NCBI RefSeq assembly: GCF_024734665.1
Contig: NZ_CP102931.1
Location: 1 to 64,000 of the forward strand
Direction: 5' to 3'
Source: Variovorax paradoxus
GTDB lineage: Bacteria > Pseudomonadota > Gammaproteobacteria > Burkholderiales > Burkholderiaceae_C
Length of the DNA stretch: 64,000 nt
The position numbers and the translations under genes are program-made. Numbering within the stretch: position 1 is the stretch's first letter; the number at the start of each line of letters is the position of its first letter. Below the pieces are notes generated by a model that saw only the letters and a program-made list of their open reading frames with translations, had not been told where the DNA came from and made no database searches. Below, piece after piece: positions 46,208-54,788 of this stretch.

Positions 46208-47020
46208 TCAAGCCAGCCACCTCTTCCGACGCTTGTAGCTCTTCACATCGCGAAAGCTCTTGCGGTCCGCGCCGCCGACGCCAAGGTAGAACTCCTTCAC
46301 GTCCTCGTTCTCGCGCAGACTCTTCGCCTCGCCGTCCATCACGATGCGGCCGTTCTCCAGGATGTAGCCGTAGTCGGCATAACGCAGCGCCATATTGGTG
46401 TTCTGCTCGGCCAGCAGGAAGGTCACGCGCTCCTTGGTGTTCAGGTCTTTCACGATCTCGAACACCTCCTCCACGATCTGCGGCGCCAGGCCCATCGACG
46501 GCTCGTCGAGCAGCACCATGCTCGGGTTGGCCATCAGCGCGCGGCCGATGGCGCACATCTGCTGCTCGCCGCCCGATGTGTAGGCCGCCTGCGAAGTGCG
46601 CCGCGTCTTCAGGCGCGGAAAGTACGCGTAGACCTTCTCCAGCGTCTGCTGCACCGCAGCCTTGCCATCGGTGCGCGTGTAGGCGCCGGTCATCAGGTTC
46701 TCTTCGATGGTCAGGTGCGCGAAGCAGTGGCGGCCCTCCATCACCTGGATCAGTCCGCGCTTCACCAACTCGGCCGGCGACAGCGCCTCGATGCGATCCC
46801 CGCGCAGCTCGATGGTGCCCTTGGTGACGGCGCCGCGCTCGCCCGCGAGCAGATTGCTCACCGCGCGCAGCGTGGTCGTCTTGCCCGCGCCGTTGCCGCC
46901 GAGCAGCGCCACGATGCCGCCGTCGGGCACCGTGAGCGACACGCCCTTGAGCACGAGGATCACGTGGTTGTAGATGACCTCGATGCCGTTGACATTGAGA
47001 AGGATGTTGGGTTCGCTCAT
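46208..47020 (-). CDS. livF: Branched-chain-type ABC transporter ATPase LivF
   Basis: The 270-residue product has Walker A GGNGAGKTTTLRAV, a signature variant TSGGEQQMCAIGRALM, Walker B MVLLDEPSMGL and the LivF-type VMEGRHCFAHLTIEENL. It pairs with LivG to power LivHM. The start is ATG 47020 (MSEPNILLN); the frame is open further upstream without a better site. It lies downstream of the binding-protein gene, separated by two hairpins. The C-terminal tail is basic and longer than usual (SYKRRKRWLA). Confidence 0.9.
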   Translation of the reverse strand: MSEPNILLNVNGIEVIYNHVILVLKGVSLTVPDGGIVALLGGNGAGKTTTLRAVSNLLAGERGAVTKGTIELRGDRIEALSPAELVKRGLIQVMEGRHCFAHLTIEENLMTGAYTRTDGKAAVQQTLEKVYAYFPRLKTRRTSQAAYTSGGEQQMCAIGRALMANPSMVLLDEPSMGLAPQIVEEVFEIVKDLNTKERVTFLLAEQNTNMALRYADYGYILENGRIVMDGEAKSLRENEDVKEFYLGVGGADRKSFRDVKSYKRRKRWLA

Positions 47021-47034
47021 GGTGTGGTCCGAAG

Positions 47035-47099
47035 CATTCGCAAGAACAGCGTGTGCGACGCAGTGCTGTTCTTGCGAATGGCGGCTCTCGCGAGCCGCC
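47035..47099. repeat. Two intercistronic hairpins between the binding protein and livF
   Basis: CATTCGCAAGAACAGC (47035-47050) and its perfect complement (47065-47080) form a 16-bp stem; GGCGGCTC-TCGC-GAGCCGCC (47080-47099) forms a second. They lie just behind the binding-protein gene and could stabilise its mRNA 3' end or reduce read-through to livF. Such hairpins behind binding-protein genes are common in ABC operons. Confidence 0.65.
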
Positions 47100-47116
47100 A
47101 CGGCACGCTCAGTGCA

Positions 47117-48448
47117 TCAGGATTGGCAGTCGGCCGCTTCGCGGCGCGTCAGCTTCTTCTCGCCCGCGTACTTGTCGGCAGCAGACTTCACCATCGGCTT
47201 GATGATCTGGTCGTCGGCCTGGTACCAGTCGGACATGTCGCCCCACTTCGCGCCGTCCCAGGTGTGCACGCGCGCCCAGGTGGAGCCCATGTGGTCCTGG
47301 CACGAGGTGCTCACCGGACGCATCACGCCGGAGAAGCCCAGTGCATCGAGCTTCTTCTGGTCGAGCGCAAGGTTCTCCATGCCCCAGCGCACCTGCTCGC
47401 CGGTCATGACCTTGCCCTTGCCGAAGCGCTCCTGCGCTCGCTTCACGGCCTCGATGGTCAGCATCTGGATGATCACGCCGCGCGTGTAGAGCACCGAGCC
47501 CACTTCGTCCTTCGGGCCCGTGCCCTGGCCCTTGTCATGCACCTGCTTCAGGATGTCTTGAATTACCTTGGGCTGCGTGCCCGAGGTGTTCAGCGCCAGC
47601 GCGTGATAGCCCTTGGCGTTGGCGCCCACGTCCTTCACGTCAGGCTCGGCACCGGCCCACCACACGCCGTACATCTTCTCGCGCGGGTAGCCCGTGGCCA
47701 CGGCCTCTTTCAGCGCAGTGGAGTTCATCACGCCCCAGCCCCACAGCAGCACGAAATCAGGGCGCTGCTGGCGCACTTGCAGCCAGGCCGACTTCTGCTC
47801 CACGCCGGGTGCGGTCACCGGGATCAGCGAGAGCTCGAAGCCGTTCTGCTTGGCGCGCTCCTGCAGCAGCGGAATGGGCTCCTTGCCGAACGGCGAGTCG
47901 TGGTACACGAGGGCGATCTTCTTGCCCTTGAGCTTGTCCATGCCGCCTTCGGCCTTGCCGATGTGCTGGATCAGGATGTCGGCCGCGGTCCAGTAGGAGC
48001 CCATCAGCGGAAAGTTCCACTTGAAGACGCCGCCGTCCTGCGAGGCGGCCAGGCCGTAGCCCAGCGTGATCAGCGGGATCTTGTCGGTCGGCACCTTGTC
48101 GGTCAGCGCGAAGGTGATGCCGGTGGCCTGCGGGTCGAACAACGCAACGCCCGGGCGGCCCTTCAGGCGTTCGTAGCATTCCACGCCCTTGTCGGTGGCG
48201 TAGCCGGTCTCGCATTCTTCGTACGTGATCTTCACGCCGTTGATGCCGCCGGTCGCGTTGACCAGCTTGATGTAGTCCTGCTTGCCGTTGGCCCAGGGCG
48301 TGCCATTGGGCGCATAGGGGCCGGTGCGGTACACCAGCAGCGGGAAGAACTGCTCCTTGGCCTGCGCATTGGCGAGCGATGGCGCGAGCAGGGCGCCGAG
48401 GGTGCTGACCACCAGGGCGGCGGTCAGAGCGAGCGATTTCAGTTTCAT
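47117..48448 (-). CDS. Liv-type ABC transporter substrate-binding protein
   Basis: The 443-residue product has a signal peptide (LLAPSLANA-QAK) and a Leu/Ile/Val-binding fold: FFPLLVYRTGPYAPNG, NATGGINGVKITYEECETGY, KKIALVYHDSPFGKEPIPLL. It is longer than LivJ/LivK and belongs to the class found with acyl-CoA ligases, so the ligand may be an aromatic or other carboxylic acid and not an amino acid. AAAGGAGA precedes ATG 48448. It lies between livM and livF. Confidence 0.88.
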   Translation of the reverse strand: MKLKSLALTAALVVSTLGALLAPSLANAQAKEQFFPLLVYRTGPYAPNGTPWANGKQDYIKLVNATGGINGVKITYEECETGYATDKGVECYERLKGRPGVALFDPQATGITFALTDKVPTDKIPLITLGYGLAASQDGGVFKWNFPLMGSYWTAADILIQHIGKAEGGMDKLKGKKIALVYHDSPFGKEPIPLLQERAKQNGFELSLIPVTAPGVEQKSAWLQVRQQRPDFVLLWGWGVMNSTALKEAVATGYPREKMYGVWWAGAEPDVKDVGANAKGYHALALNTSGTQPKVIQDILKQVHDKGQGTGPKDEVGSVLYTRGVIIQMLTIEAVKRAQERFGKGKVMTGEQVRWGMENLALDQKKLDALGFSGVMRPVSTSCQDHMGSTWARVHTWDGAKWGDMSDWYQADDQIIKPMVKSAADKYAGEKKLTRREAADCQS

Positions 48449-48506
48449 GCCTGTCTCCTTTGTGGGCACCTCGGTGCCGGGTTTTTTACGAACGGGAACT
48501 CATCAA

Positions 48507-49571
48507 TCAATGAGGGAAGGGCCAGAGCCGCAGCTTCTCTTTGGCCGTGGACCACAGCCGCGCAAGGCCGTGCGGCTCGACGATCAGGAAGAACACGATC
48601 AGCGCGCCGAAGATCATGGTCTCCAGGTGCGAGGCCAGCGCGGTCGAAATCGAGAAGCCCAGCCACCCCGGCAGCTGGTTCAGAAAGAGCGGCAGCAGCA
48701 CGATGAAGGCTGCGCCGAAGAAGCTGCCCATGATCGAGCCGAGCCCGCCGATGATCACCATGAACAGCAGCTGGAACGAGCGGTCGATGCTGAACGCCGC
48801 CGGCTCCCACGCGCCCAGGTGCACGAAGCCCCACAGCGCGCCGGCCACGCCGACGATGAAGCTGCTCACCGCAAAGGCCGTGAGCTTGGCGTACACCGGG
48901 CGAATGCCGATCACCGCGGCGGCCACGTCCATGTCGCGCATCGCCATCCACTCGCGCCCGATGGCGCTGCGCACCAGGTTCTTTGCCAGCAGCGCGAACA
49001 CCACCACGAAGAGCAGGCAGAACAGGTACTTCTGCACCGGCGACTCGATAGGCACGCCGAACACGTTGAGCCCCGCCACGCTCACCGAGCCCGACGAAGA
49101 ATTGTTGGTGAACCACTGGATGCGCAGGAAAGCCCAGTCGGTGAAGAACTGCGCGGCCAGCGTGGCCACCGCAAGGTACAGCCCCTTGATGCGCAGGCTC
49201 GGAATGCCGAACAGCACGCCGATCACCGTCGCACACAGGCCGCCCAGCAGCAGCGAGGCAATCAGCGGCATGCCGTCGATGCGCACCTGGAAGTTGTAGG
49301 CCGCATACGCGCCCACCGCCATGAAGGCGCCCGTGCCCAGCGAGATCTGGCCGCAGTAGCCGACAAGGATGTTGAGACCCAGCGCAGCGAGCGAAAGAAT
49401 CAGGAAGGGCGTGAGGATGGCGCGCATCCAGTAATCGGACACACCGAGCGGCACCACGACGAATGCCACGAGCAGCAGTACCAGCATCGCGATGCGGTCC
49501 TGCGCGATCGGAAAGATCTGCTGGTCGGCGCGATAGCTCGACTTGAACTGGCCGTTTTCTCTGTAGAACAT
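48507..49571 (-). CDS. livM: Branched-chain-type ABC transporter permease LivM
   Basis: The 354-residue product is a polytopic permease with the LivM pattern LNILVGYCGQISLGTGAFMA, GIPSLRIKGLYLAVATLAAQ and the C-terminal GGLGSIMGSFFGAAFIVLLP. About 35 N-terminal residues precede the first membrane helix. Its ATG lies 3 bases after the livH stop. It forms the channel with LivH. Confidence 0.9.
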   Translation of the reverse strand: MFYRENGQFKSSYRADQQIFPIAQDRIAMLVLLLVAFVVVPLGVSDYWMRAILTPFLILSLAALGLNILVGYCGQISLGTGAFMAVGAYAAYNFQVRIDGMPLIASLLLGGLCATVIGVLFGIPSLRIKGLYLAVATLAAQFFTDWAFLRIQWFTNNSSSGSVSVAGLNVFGVPIESPVQKYLFCLLFVVVFALLAKNLVRSAIGREWMAMRDMDVAAAVIGIRPVYAKLTAFAVSSFIVGVAGALWGFVHLGAWEPAAFSIDRSFQLLFMVIIGGLGSIMGSFFGAAFIVLLPLFLNQLPGWLGFSISTALASHLETMIFGALIVFFLIVEPHGLARLWSTAKEKLRLWPFPH

Positions 49572-49574
49572 TGC

Positions 49575-50504
49575 TCAGACCCGATCGATGATTTTTTCGC
49601 CGAACAGGCCTTGCGGGCGAACCAGCAAGAAGACCAGTGCGAGCACATAGGCAAACCAGATCTCGATGCCGCCACCGAGCATGGGGCCGAGATAGATTTC
49701 AGACAGCTTCTCGCCCACGCCGATCAGCAGGCCGCCGATGATGGCGCCCGGAATCGAAGTGAGCCCGCCGAGGATCACCACCGGCAGCGCCTTCAGCGCC
49801 ACCAGCGACAGCGAGAACTGCACGCCGAGCTTCGATCCCCAGATGATCCCGGCCACCAGCGCCGAGAAGCCGGCCACCGACCACACGATCACCCAGATGC
49901 GCTTGAGCGGAATGCCGATGGACTGCGCGGCCTGGTGGTCGTCGGCCACCGCGCGCAGGGCGCGGCCCGTGGCCGTCTTCTGGAAGAAGATGGCCAGCAC
50001 CACCACGAGGCCCGCTGCCACCAGCGCGGCGATCAGGTCTTCCTGGCTCAGCAGCAGGCCACCCTGGAAGGTGCCCTGGAGAACCATCAGCGGTTCCTTG
50101 GGCATGCCCACGTCGATCTTGTAGATGTCGTTGCCGAAGATCGTCTGGCCCACGCCGTCGAGAAAGTAGGCGATGCCCAGCGTGGCCATCAGCAGCGTGA
50201 TGCCTTCCTGGTTCACCAGCTTGCTGAGCGCGAGCCGCTCGATCAGCCAGGCCACCACCACCATCACCGCCATCGCGGCAATGAAGGCCAGGATGTTCGC
50301 GAGGATCTGGTTCTGGAAGCCGAACCACAGCGGGAACCACTCGGAGAAGCGTGCCATGGCCAGCGCCGCGAAAAGCACCATCGCGCCCTGCGCGAAGTTG
50401 AAGACGCCCGAGGCCTTGTAGATCAGCACGAAGCCGATGGCGATCAGCGAATAGAGCATGCCGACCATGAGGCCGCCAAACAGGGTTTCGAGGAAAAAGC
50501 CCAT
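49575..50504 (-). CDS. livH: Branched-chain-type ABC transporter permease LivH
   Basis: The 309-residue product has the LivH pattern: LFGGLMVGMLYSLIAIGFVL, YKASGVFNFAQGAMVLFAAL, the EAA-like loop RALRAVADDHQAAQSIGI and GGLTSIPGAIIGGLLIGV. ATG 50504 is the first Met with a proper N-terminus; frame upstream runs into a repeat. Its gene is separated from livG by the inverted repeat pair at 50516-50640. Confidence 0.9.
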   Translation of the reverse strand: MGFFLETLFGGLMVGMLYSLIAIGFVLIYKASGVFNFAQGAMVLFAALAMARFSEWFPLWFGFQNQILANILAFIAAMAVMVVVAWLIERLALSKLVNQEGITLLMATLGIAYFLDGVGQTIFGNDIYKIDVGMPKEPLMVLQGTFQGGLLLSQEDLIAALVAAGLVVVLAIFFQKTATGRALRAVADDHQAAQSIGIPLKRIWVIVWSVAGFSALVAGIIWGSKLGVQFSLSLVALKALPVVILGGLTSIPGAIIGGLLIGVGEKLSEIYLGPMLGGGIEIWFAYVLALVFLLVRPQGLFGEKIIDRV

Positions 50505-50515
50505 GGCTAGTGTCT

Positions 50516-50640
50516 TTCTCCCTCTCCCGCTTGCGGGAGAGGGCAGGGGTGAGGGCGAGCGGCGTTCGAAAGGCCGCTGAAGGTGGTGAGGCCGCCGGCC
50601 CTCACCCCAACCCTCTCCCGCAAGCGGGAGAGGGGGCAAG
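50516..50640. repeat. Inverted pair of REP-like palindromes (livH-livG gap)
   Basis: Each unit contains the palindrome CCCTCTCCCGCTTGCGGGAG (completed to GAGGG), followed by a GGGGTGAGGGC tail. The units at 50516-50556 and 50598-50640 face each other, so they can pair internally or with one another. The element lies inside the operon, after livG. Confidence 0.75.
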
Positions 50641-50666
50641 ACAGAGCGTGGCTGTGTGCTTGCATC

Positions 50667-51452
50667 TCAGTGCTCCACACCCAGATAAGCCCGGATCACG
50701 TCTTCGTTGTTCCGAACTTCATCCGGCGTGCCGTCGCCGATCTTCTTGCCGTAGTCCAGCACCACCACGCGGTCGGAGATGTCCATCACCACGCCCATGT
50801 CGTGCTCGATCAGCACGATGGTCGCGCCGAACTCGTCGTTCACGTCGAGGATGAAGCGGCTCATGTCCTGCTTCTCTTCCACGTTCATGCCGGCCATCGG
50901 TTCGTCGAGCAGCAGCACCTGCGGCTCCATCGCGAGCGCGCGGCCCAGGTCGACGCGCTTCTGCAGGCCGTAGGGCAGGCGGCCCACGGGTGTCTTGCGG
51001 TGCGCCTGGATCTCTAGGAAGTCGATGATGTGCTCGACGAATTCGCGGTGCCGAAGTTCCTCGCGTTCGGCGGGGCCCCAGCGGAAGGCTTGTGCGAGCA
51101 GGCCGCTCTTCATCTTGAGGTTGCGCCCCGTCATGATGTTGTCGAGCACGCTCATGCCCTTGAAGAGGGCGAGGTTCTGGAAGGTGCGCGCCACGCCCAT
51201 CTCGGCCACCTGGCGCGAGTTCATGTGCTTGAAGGTCTGGCCGCGGAAGGTGATGGAGCCCTGCTGCGGCCAGTACACGCCGTTGATGCAGTTCAGCATC
51301 GAGCTCTTGCCGGCGCCGTTCGGTCCGATGATTGCGCGCACCTCGTGTTCGCGCACGTTGAAGCTGATGTCGGTCAGCGCCTTCACGCCGCCGAAGCTCA
51401 GGGAGATGTTCTGCACGTCGAGGATGACCTCGCCAGTCTTCCGGGTGCTCAT
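50667..51452 (-). CDS. livG: Branched-chain-type ABC transporter ATPase LivG
   Basis: The 261-residue product has Walker A GPNGAGKSSMLNCI, signature variant LPYGLQKRVDLGRAL, Walker B VLLLDEPMAGMN and the H-loop LIEHDMGVVMDISDRVVVLD. LivG-type features include GVARTFQNLALFKGMSVLDN. ATG 51452 overlaps the ligase stop by 4 bases. Phe-Gly-Gly after the first strands (LSFGGVKAL) is typical of LivG. Confidence 0.9.
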   Translation of the reverse strand: MSTRKTGEVILDVQNISLSFGGVKALTDISFNVREHEVRAIIGPNGAGKSSMLNCINGVYWPQQGSITFRGQTFKHMNSRQVAEMGVARTFQNLALFKGMSVLDNIMTGRNLKMKSGLLAQAFRWGPAEREELRHREFVEHIIDFLEIQAHRKTPVGRLPYGLQKRVDLGRALAMEPQVLLLDEPMAGMNVEEKQDMSRFILDVNDEFGATIVLIEHDMGVVMDISDRVVVLDYGKKIGDGTPDEVRNNEDVIRAYLGVEH

Positions 51453-53404
51453 GCCGCCGCCTTCACGATGGGAAACGTCTTCGCTTCGACGACCTTCAGC
51501 GTGGCGCTGACAACCCCCGTGCGTCCGTCCTCGAACTTGACCTGGGTCTCGATGTACTGCTCGGTCTTGCCGCCGTAGAGCGCATCGACCAGCACCGCGT
51601 ATTTCTCGGCGATGAAGCCGCGGCGCACCTTGCGCGTGCGGGTCAGCTCGTCGTCGTCGGGGTCGAGCTCCTTGTGCAGCACCAGGAAGCGTGCGATCTG
51701 CGTCTCGCCCATGCCGTCTTCGCTCGCGAGGTCGGCATTCACCTTGGCGATGCACTCGGCCACCAGCGCCAGCACGTCGGGCTTGCCGGCCAGGTCGACG
51801 TAGCCGCCGTAGGCGAGGCCGCGGCGCTCGGCCCAGTTGCCGACGGCTTCGTAGTCGATGTTGATGGCCGCACACACTTCGTCTCGCGCGTTGCCGAAGC
51901 ACACGGCTTCCTTGATCTGCGGGAAGAACTTGAGCTTGTTCTCGATGTAGTTGGGCGCAAAGATCGCGCCGCTCACGAGCCGGCCCACGTCCTTGGCGCG
52001 GTCGATGATGCGCAGGTGGCCTTCGCTGTCGAGCACGCCCGCATCGCCGGTGTGGAAGTAGCCGTTCGCATCAAGCACCTCGGCCGTGGCGTCGGGGCGC
52101 TTGTAGTACTCCTTGAGCACCGACACGCCGCGCACCAGCACTTCGCCGTCTTCCGCGATCTTCAGTTCGATGCCCGGCGCGGCCGTGCCCACGGTCTGCA
52201 GCTTGACCTTGCCGTCCTGCTGCAGGCACACATACGCGCAAGTCTCGGTCTGGCCGTAGAACTGCTTGAGGTTGACGCCGATGGAGCGGTAGAAGCGGAA
52301 CAGGTCGGGCCCGATGGCCGCGCCGGCCGTGTAGGCCACGCGGATGCGGCTCATGCCCAGCACGTTGCGCAGCGGGCCGTAGATCAGCAGGTTGCCAAGG
52401 CCGTACATCAGGCGGTCGCCCGTGCCCACGGGCGCGCCGTTGAGGATGTCCGCGCCCACGCGCCGCGCCAGCGCCATGAACTTTGCATACAGCCAGCGCT
52501 TGGGCGCGGCCGCGTCTTCCATGCGGATCGACACGGCCGTGAGCAGCCCTTCGAAGGTGCGCGGCGGGCCGAAGTAGTAGCTCGGGCCGATCTCGCGCAT
52601 GTCGTTCATCACCGTCTCGGCCGACTCGGGGCAGTTGAGCGTGAAGCCGCCCACCAGCCATTGCGCCACCGAGAACAGGTGGTCGCCCACCCACGCCATC
52701 GGCAGGTAGCTCATGATGTTGTCGCCAGGGCCGAGCTTGTCGGTCTGCACGCCGCCGCGGCCCGCCGCGATGAAGCTCGCGTGCGTCTGGCACACGCCCT
52801 TGGGGCGGCCGGTGGTGCCCGAGGTGTAGAGGATCACGCCGACATCCGTTGCCTCGCCGCTGGCCACCGCGCGGTCGTAGTAGCCGAGGTTGGCCTTGTC
52901 GAACTCGCGACCCAATGCGCGCAGCTGCTCGTAGCTCATCAGGCCCGGCTGGTCGTAGTGGCGCAGGCCCTTGGGGTCGTCGTAGATGATGTGGCGGATG
53001 CCGTGCTGCTGGTCCTTCTGGAGCTCGCGGCACTCGAGCAGCTTGTCGACCTGCTCCTGGTCTTCGACGATCACGAAGTCGATGGCCGCGTCCTGCAGCA
53101 TGAAGACCATCTCGCTTGCCACCGCGTCCTGGTACAGGGGCACCGGCACGCCGCGCAGGCTTTGCGCCGCGACCACCGCCATGTACAGGTGCGGCCGGTT
53201 GGCGCCGACGATGGCCAGGTTGTCGAAGGGCTTGAAGCCCAGGCTCGCGAGACCGCAGGCCATTTCGCGCACTTCCTGCGCCACGGCGTTCCAGGTCCAG
53301 GTTTGCCAGATGCCGAGATCCTTCTCGCGCACGGCGGGCGCCTCGGGTTGGGCCTCGGCATGCGCGAGCAGCAGACGGGGGAAGGTGGGGGCGGTTGTTT
53401 GCAC
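51449..53404 (-). CDS. Long-chain-type acyl-CoA ligase (AMP-forming)
   Basis: The 651-residue product is an AMP-binding ligase: P-loop-like ILYTSGTTGRPKGVCQTHA, AYTAGAAIGPDLFRFYRSIG, FYGQTETCAYV, and the hinge GYFHTGDAGVLDSEGHLRII with DRAKDVGRLVSG. It makes an acyl-CoA in the cytoplasm. As the first gene of the liv operon it probably activates the imported acid; the PaaK-like gene at the far end may act on the same or a later substrate. The likely start is GTG 53404; no ATG is in frame nearby. It is divergent from a Crp/Fnr gene. Confidence 0.88.
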   Translation of the reverse strand: MQTTAPTFPRLLLAHAEAQPEAPAVREKDLGIWQTWTWNAVAQEVREMACGLASLGFKPFDNLAIVGANRPHLYMAVVAAQSLRGVPVPLYQDAVASEMVFMLQDAAIDFVIVEDQEQVDKLLECRELQKDQQHGIRHIIYDDPKGLRHYDQPGLMSYEQLRALGREFDKANLGYYDRAVASGEATDVGVILYTSGTTGRPKGVCQTHASFIAAGRGGVQTDKLGPGDNIMSYLPMAWVGDHLFSVAQWLVGGFTLNCPESAETVMNDMREIGPSYYFGPPRTFEGLLTAVSIRMEDAAAPKRWLYAKFMALARRVGADILNGAPVGTGDRLMYGLGNLLIYGPLRNVLGMSRIRVAYTAGAAIGPDLFRFYRSIGVNLKQFYGQTETCAYVCLQQDGKVKLQTVGTAAPGIELKIAEDGEVLVRGVSVLKEYYKRPDATAEVLDANGYFHTGDAGVLDSEGHLRIIDRAKDVGRLVSGAIFAPNYIENKLKFFPQIKEAVCFGNARDEVCAAINIDYEAVGNWAERRGLAYGGYVDLAGKPDVLALVAECIAKVNADLASEDGMGETQIARFLVLHKELDPDDDELTRTRKVRRGFIAEKYAVLVDALYGGKTEQYIETQVKFEDGRTGVVSATLKVVEAKTFPIVKAAA

Positions 53405-53439
53405 AGTGGGCGGATCGTAGGTCTCACTTTGACGCCCGG

Positions 53440-53457
53440 TTGTCGTTCCAACGACAA
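53440..53457. promoter_or_regulatory. Crp/Fnr-type palindromic operator
   Basis: TTGTCGTT-CC-AACGACAA is a perfect 8-base inverted repeat in the 84-base gap between the divergent ligase and Crp/Fnr genes. Its TTGTCG-N6-CGACAA form fits the spacing of Crp/Fnr sites. One site could control both directions. Confidence 0.6.
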
Positions 53458-53488
53458 TCCTAGGGACACTACTCCCCGGAGTTTCCCG

Positions 53489-54259
53489 ATGCCTCACGGC
53501 AATCTCAACCACAACGTGCTCGGCGGTTCGATCAAGGACCGCGTGCGTCCCGCCAATGCCGCGGAGCTCGAAGGCATCCCCTGGCTGCCCACGCTCACGC
53601 CTGCCGAGCGCCGCCGCGCCGAGGCCGCGCTGGTTGTGGGCGAGGCCGAGCCCGGCGACCTGGTGTGCCGCGTCGGCCGCTCGCCTACCTACTGGTTCGG
53701 CGTGGTCGAGGGGCTGCTCAAGATGAGCAACGACAACGCCGATGGCGGCTCGGTCACCTACACCGGCGTGCCGCCAGGCGGCTGGTTCGGCGAAGGCACG
53801 GTGATGAAGCGCGAGCCCTACCGCTACAACATCCAGGCACTGCGGCGCAGCCTGGTGGCGGGGCTGCCTATCGAGAGCTTCCACTGGCTGCTCGACCATT
53901 CCATCGGCTTCAACCGCTTCGTGATGAACCAGCTGAATGAACGGCTGGGCCAGTTCATCGCGGCGCTGGAGATCGACCGGCTCAACAACCCCGACGCGCG
54001 CGTGGCGCGCAACCTGGTGTCGCTGTTCAACCCGGTGCTGTACCCGGGCGTGGGCGAGGTGCTGCGCATCACGCAGCAGGAGCTGGCCTACCTGGTCGGC
54101 CTCTCGCGCCAGCGCGTGAACGAGGCGCTGAACGGCCTGTCGGCACAGGGCCTGATCCGCGTGGAGTACGGTGGACTGCGCGTGCTCGACCTGCCGGGCC
54201 TGCGCGCGACCGCGATGTCGAACAGGAAGAACGCCTCGGCGGAAACGGAAAACACATGA
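53489..54259 (+). CDS. Crp/Fnr-family transcriptional regulator
   Basis: The 256-residue product has a cyclic-nucleotide-binding-like domain (GEAEPGDLVCRVGRSPTYWF, VPPGGWFGEGTVMKREPY) and a C-terminal helix-turn-helix (ITQQELAYLVGLSRQRVNEA). No Cys cluster for an Fe-S centre is present, so it is not an oxygen-sensing Fnr. It is divergent from the ligase-liv operon and probably controls it; the inducer may be an acyl-CoA or similar, which is inference only. Its stop overlaps the next gene (ATGA). Confidence 0.85.
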   Translation: MPHGNLNHNVLGGSIKDRVRPANAAELEGIPWLPTLTPAERRRAEAALVVGEAEPGDLVCRVGRSPTYWFGVVEGLLKMSNDNADGGSVTYTGVPPGGWFGEGTVMKREPYRYNIQALRRSLVAGLPIESFHWLLDHSIGFNRFVMNQLNERLGQFIAALEIDRLNNPDARVARNLVSLFNPVLYPGVGEVLRITQQELAYLVGLSRQRVNEALNGLSAQGLIRVEYGGLRVLDLPGLRATAMSNRKNASAETENT

Positions 54260-54726
54260 CCCTCAAAGACCAGCTCCAGGTGGTGCCCGCGAATGCGGAA
54301 GCGGCCTTCATCGCACCGCCCGAGGCGCCCAAGGCGAAGGCCGAAGACACCGGCCCAACGCTGCAGGAGGCCATCGAACGTAACGAGGCGCTGAACGAGA
54401 AGCTCGATGCGCTCAACGAAATACTGGCCAAGCCGCTCAATGAGATCCTGGCCGACCGCGAGAAGTCTGAAGAGGCCGCGCTCGCGTGGGACCGCTTCGG
54501 CGCGATGTGGATGCTTTCGCAGCGCGCCATGCGGCGCGTGGCGCTCAACCTTGCGGCGCAGCTCGGCGTGAGCGAGGAAGAAGTCGTCTCGCGTGCGATG
54601 GCCAATGCCAATGCGGTGCTCAACGGCGCAGACGAGGTCGACCTCGACGGCACCATCGCGCCTGCGCAGCTGCAACACATCGCCCGCCACCGAAACTTCC
54701 TTCGCAAACAGTTCCGTACCGGTTGA
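54256..54726 (+). CDS. Unknown protein coupled to the Crp/Fnr gene
   Basis: The 156-residue product is not recognised. It has a charged, coiled-coil-like middle (LQEAIERNEALNEKLDALNE) and a C-terminal helical part (DRFGAMWMLSQRAMRRVALN). It has no signal peptide, membrane helix or Cys. The 4-base overlap with the regulator suggests co-expression and possibly interaction with it. Confidence 0.65.
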   Translation: MTLKDQLQVVPANAEAAFIAPPEAPKAKAEDTGPTLQEAIERNEALNEKLDALNEILAKPLNEILADREKSEEAALAWDRFGAMWMLSQRAMRRVALNLAAQLGVSEEEVVSRAMANANAVLNGADEVDLDGTIAPAQLQHIARHRNFLRKQFRTG

Positions 54727-54788
54727 GCACCAAGGCCTCTCGATACCGCTTAACCTCCCCGCCTTCGTTCCAGAAAGAGCTTCCCTCG

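Noticed and set aside
45897..46556. Minus-strand open frame of 219 codons across the repeat element
   Set aside because: It runs out of frame through livF and then through the inverted repeat; no independent start signal or domain.
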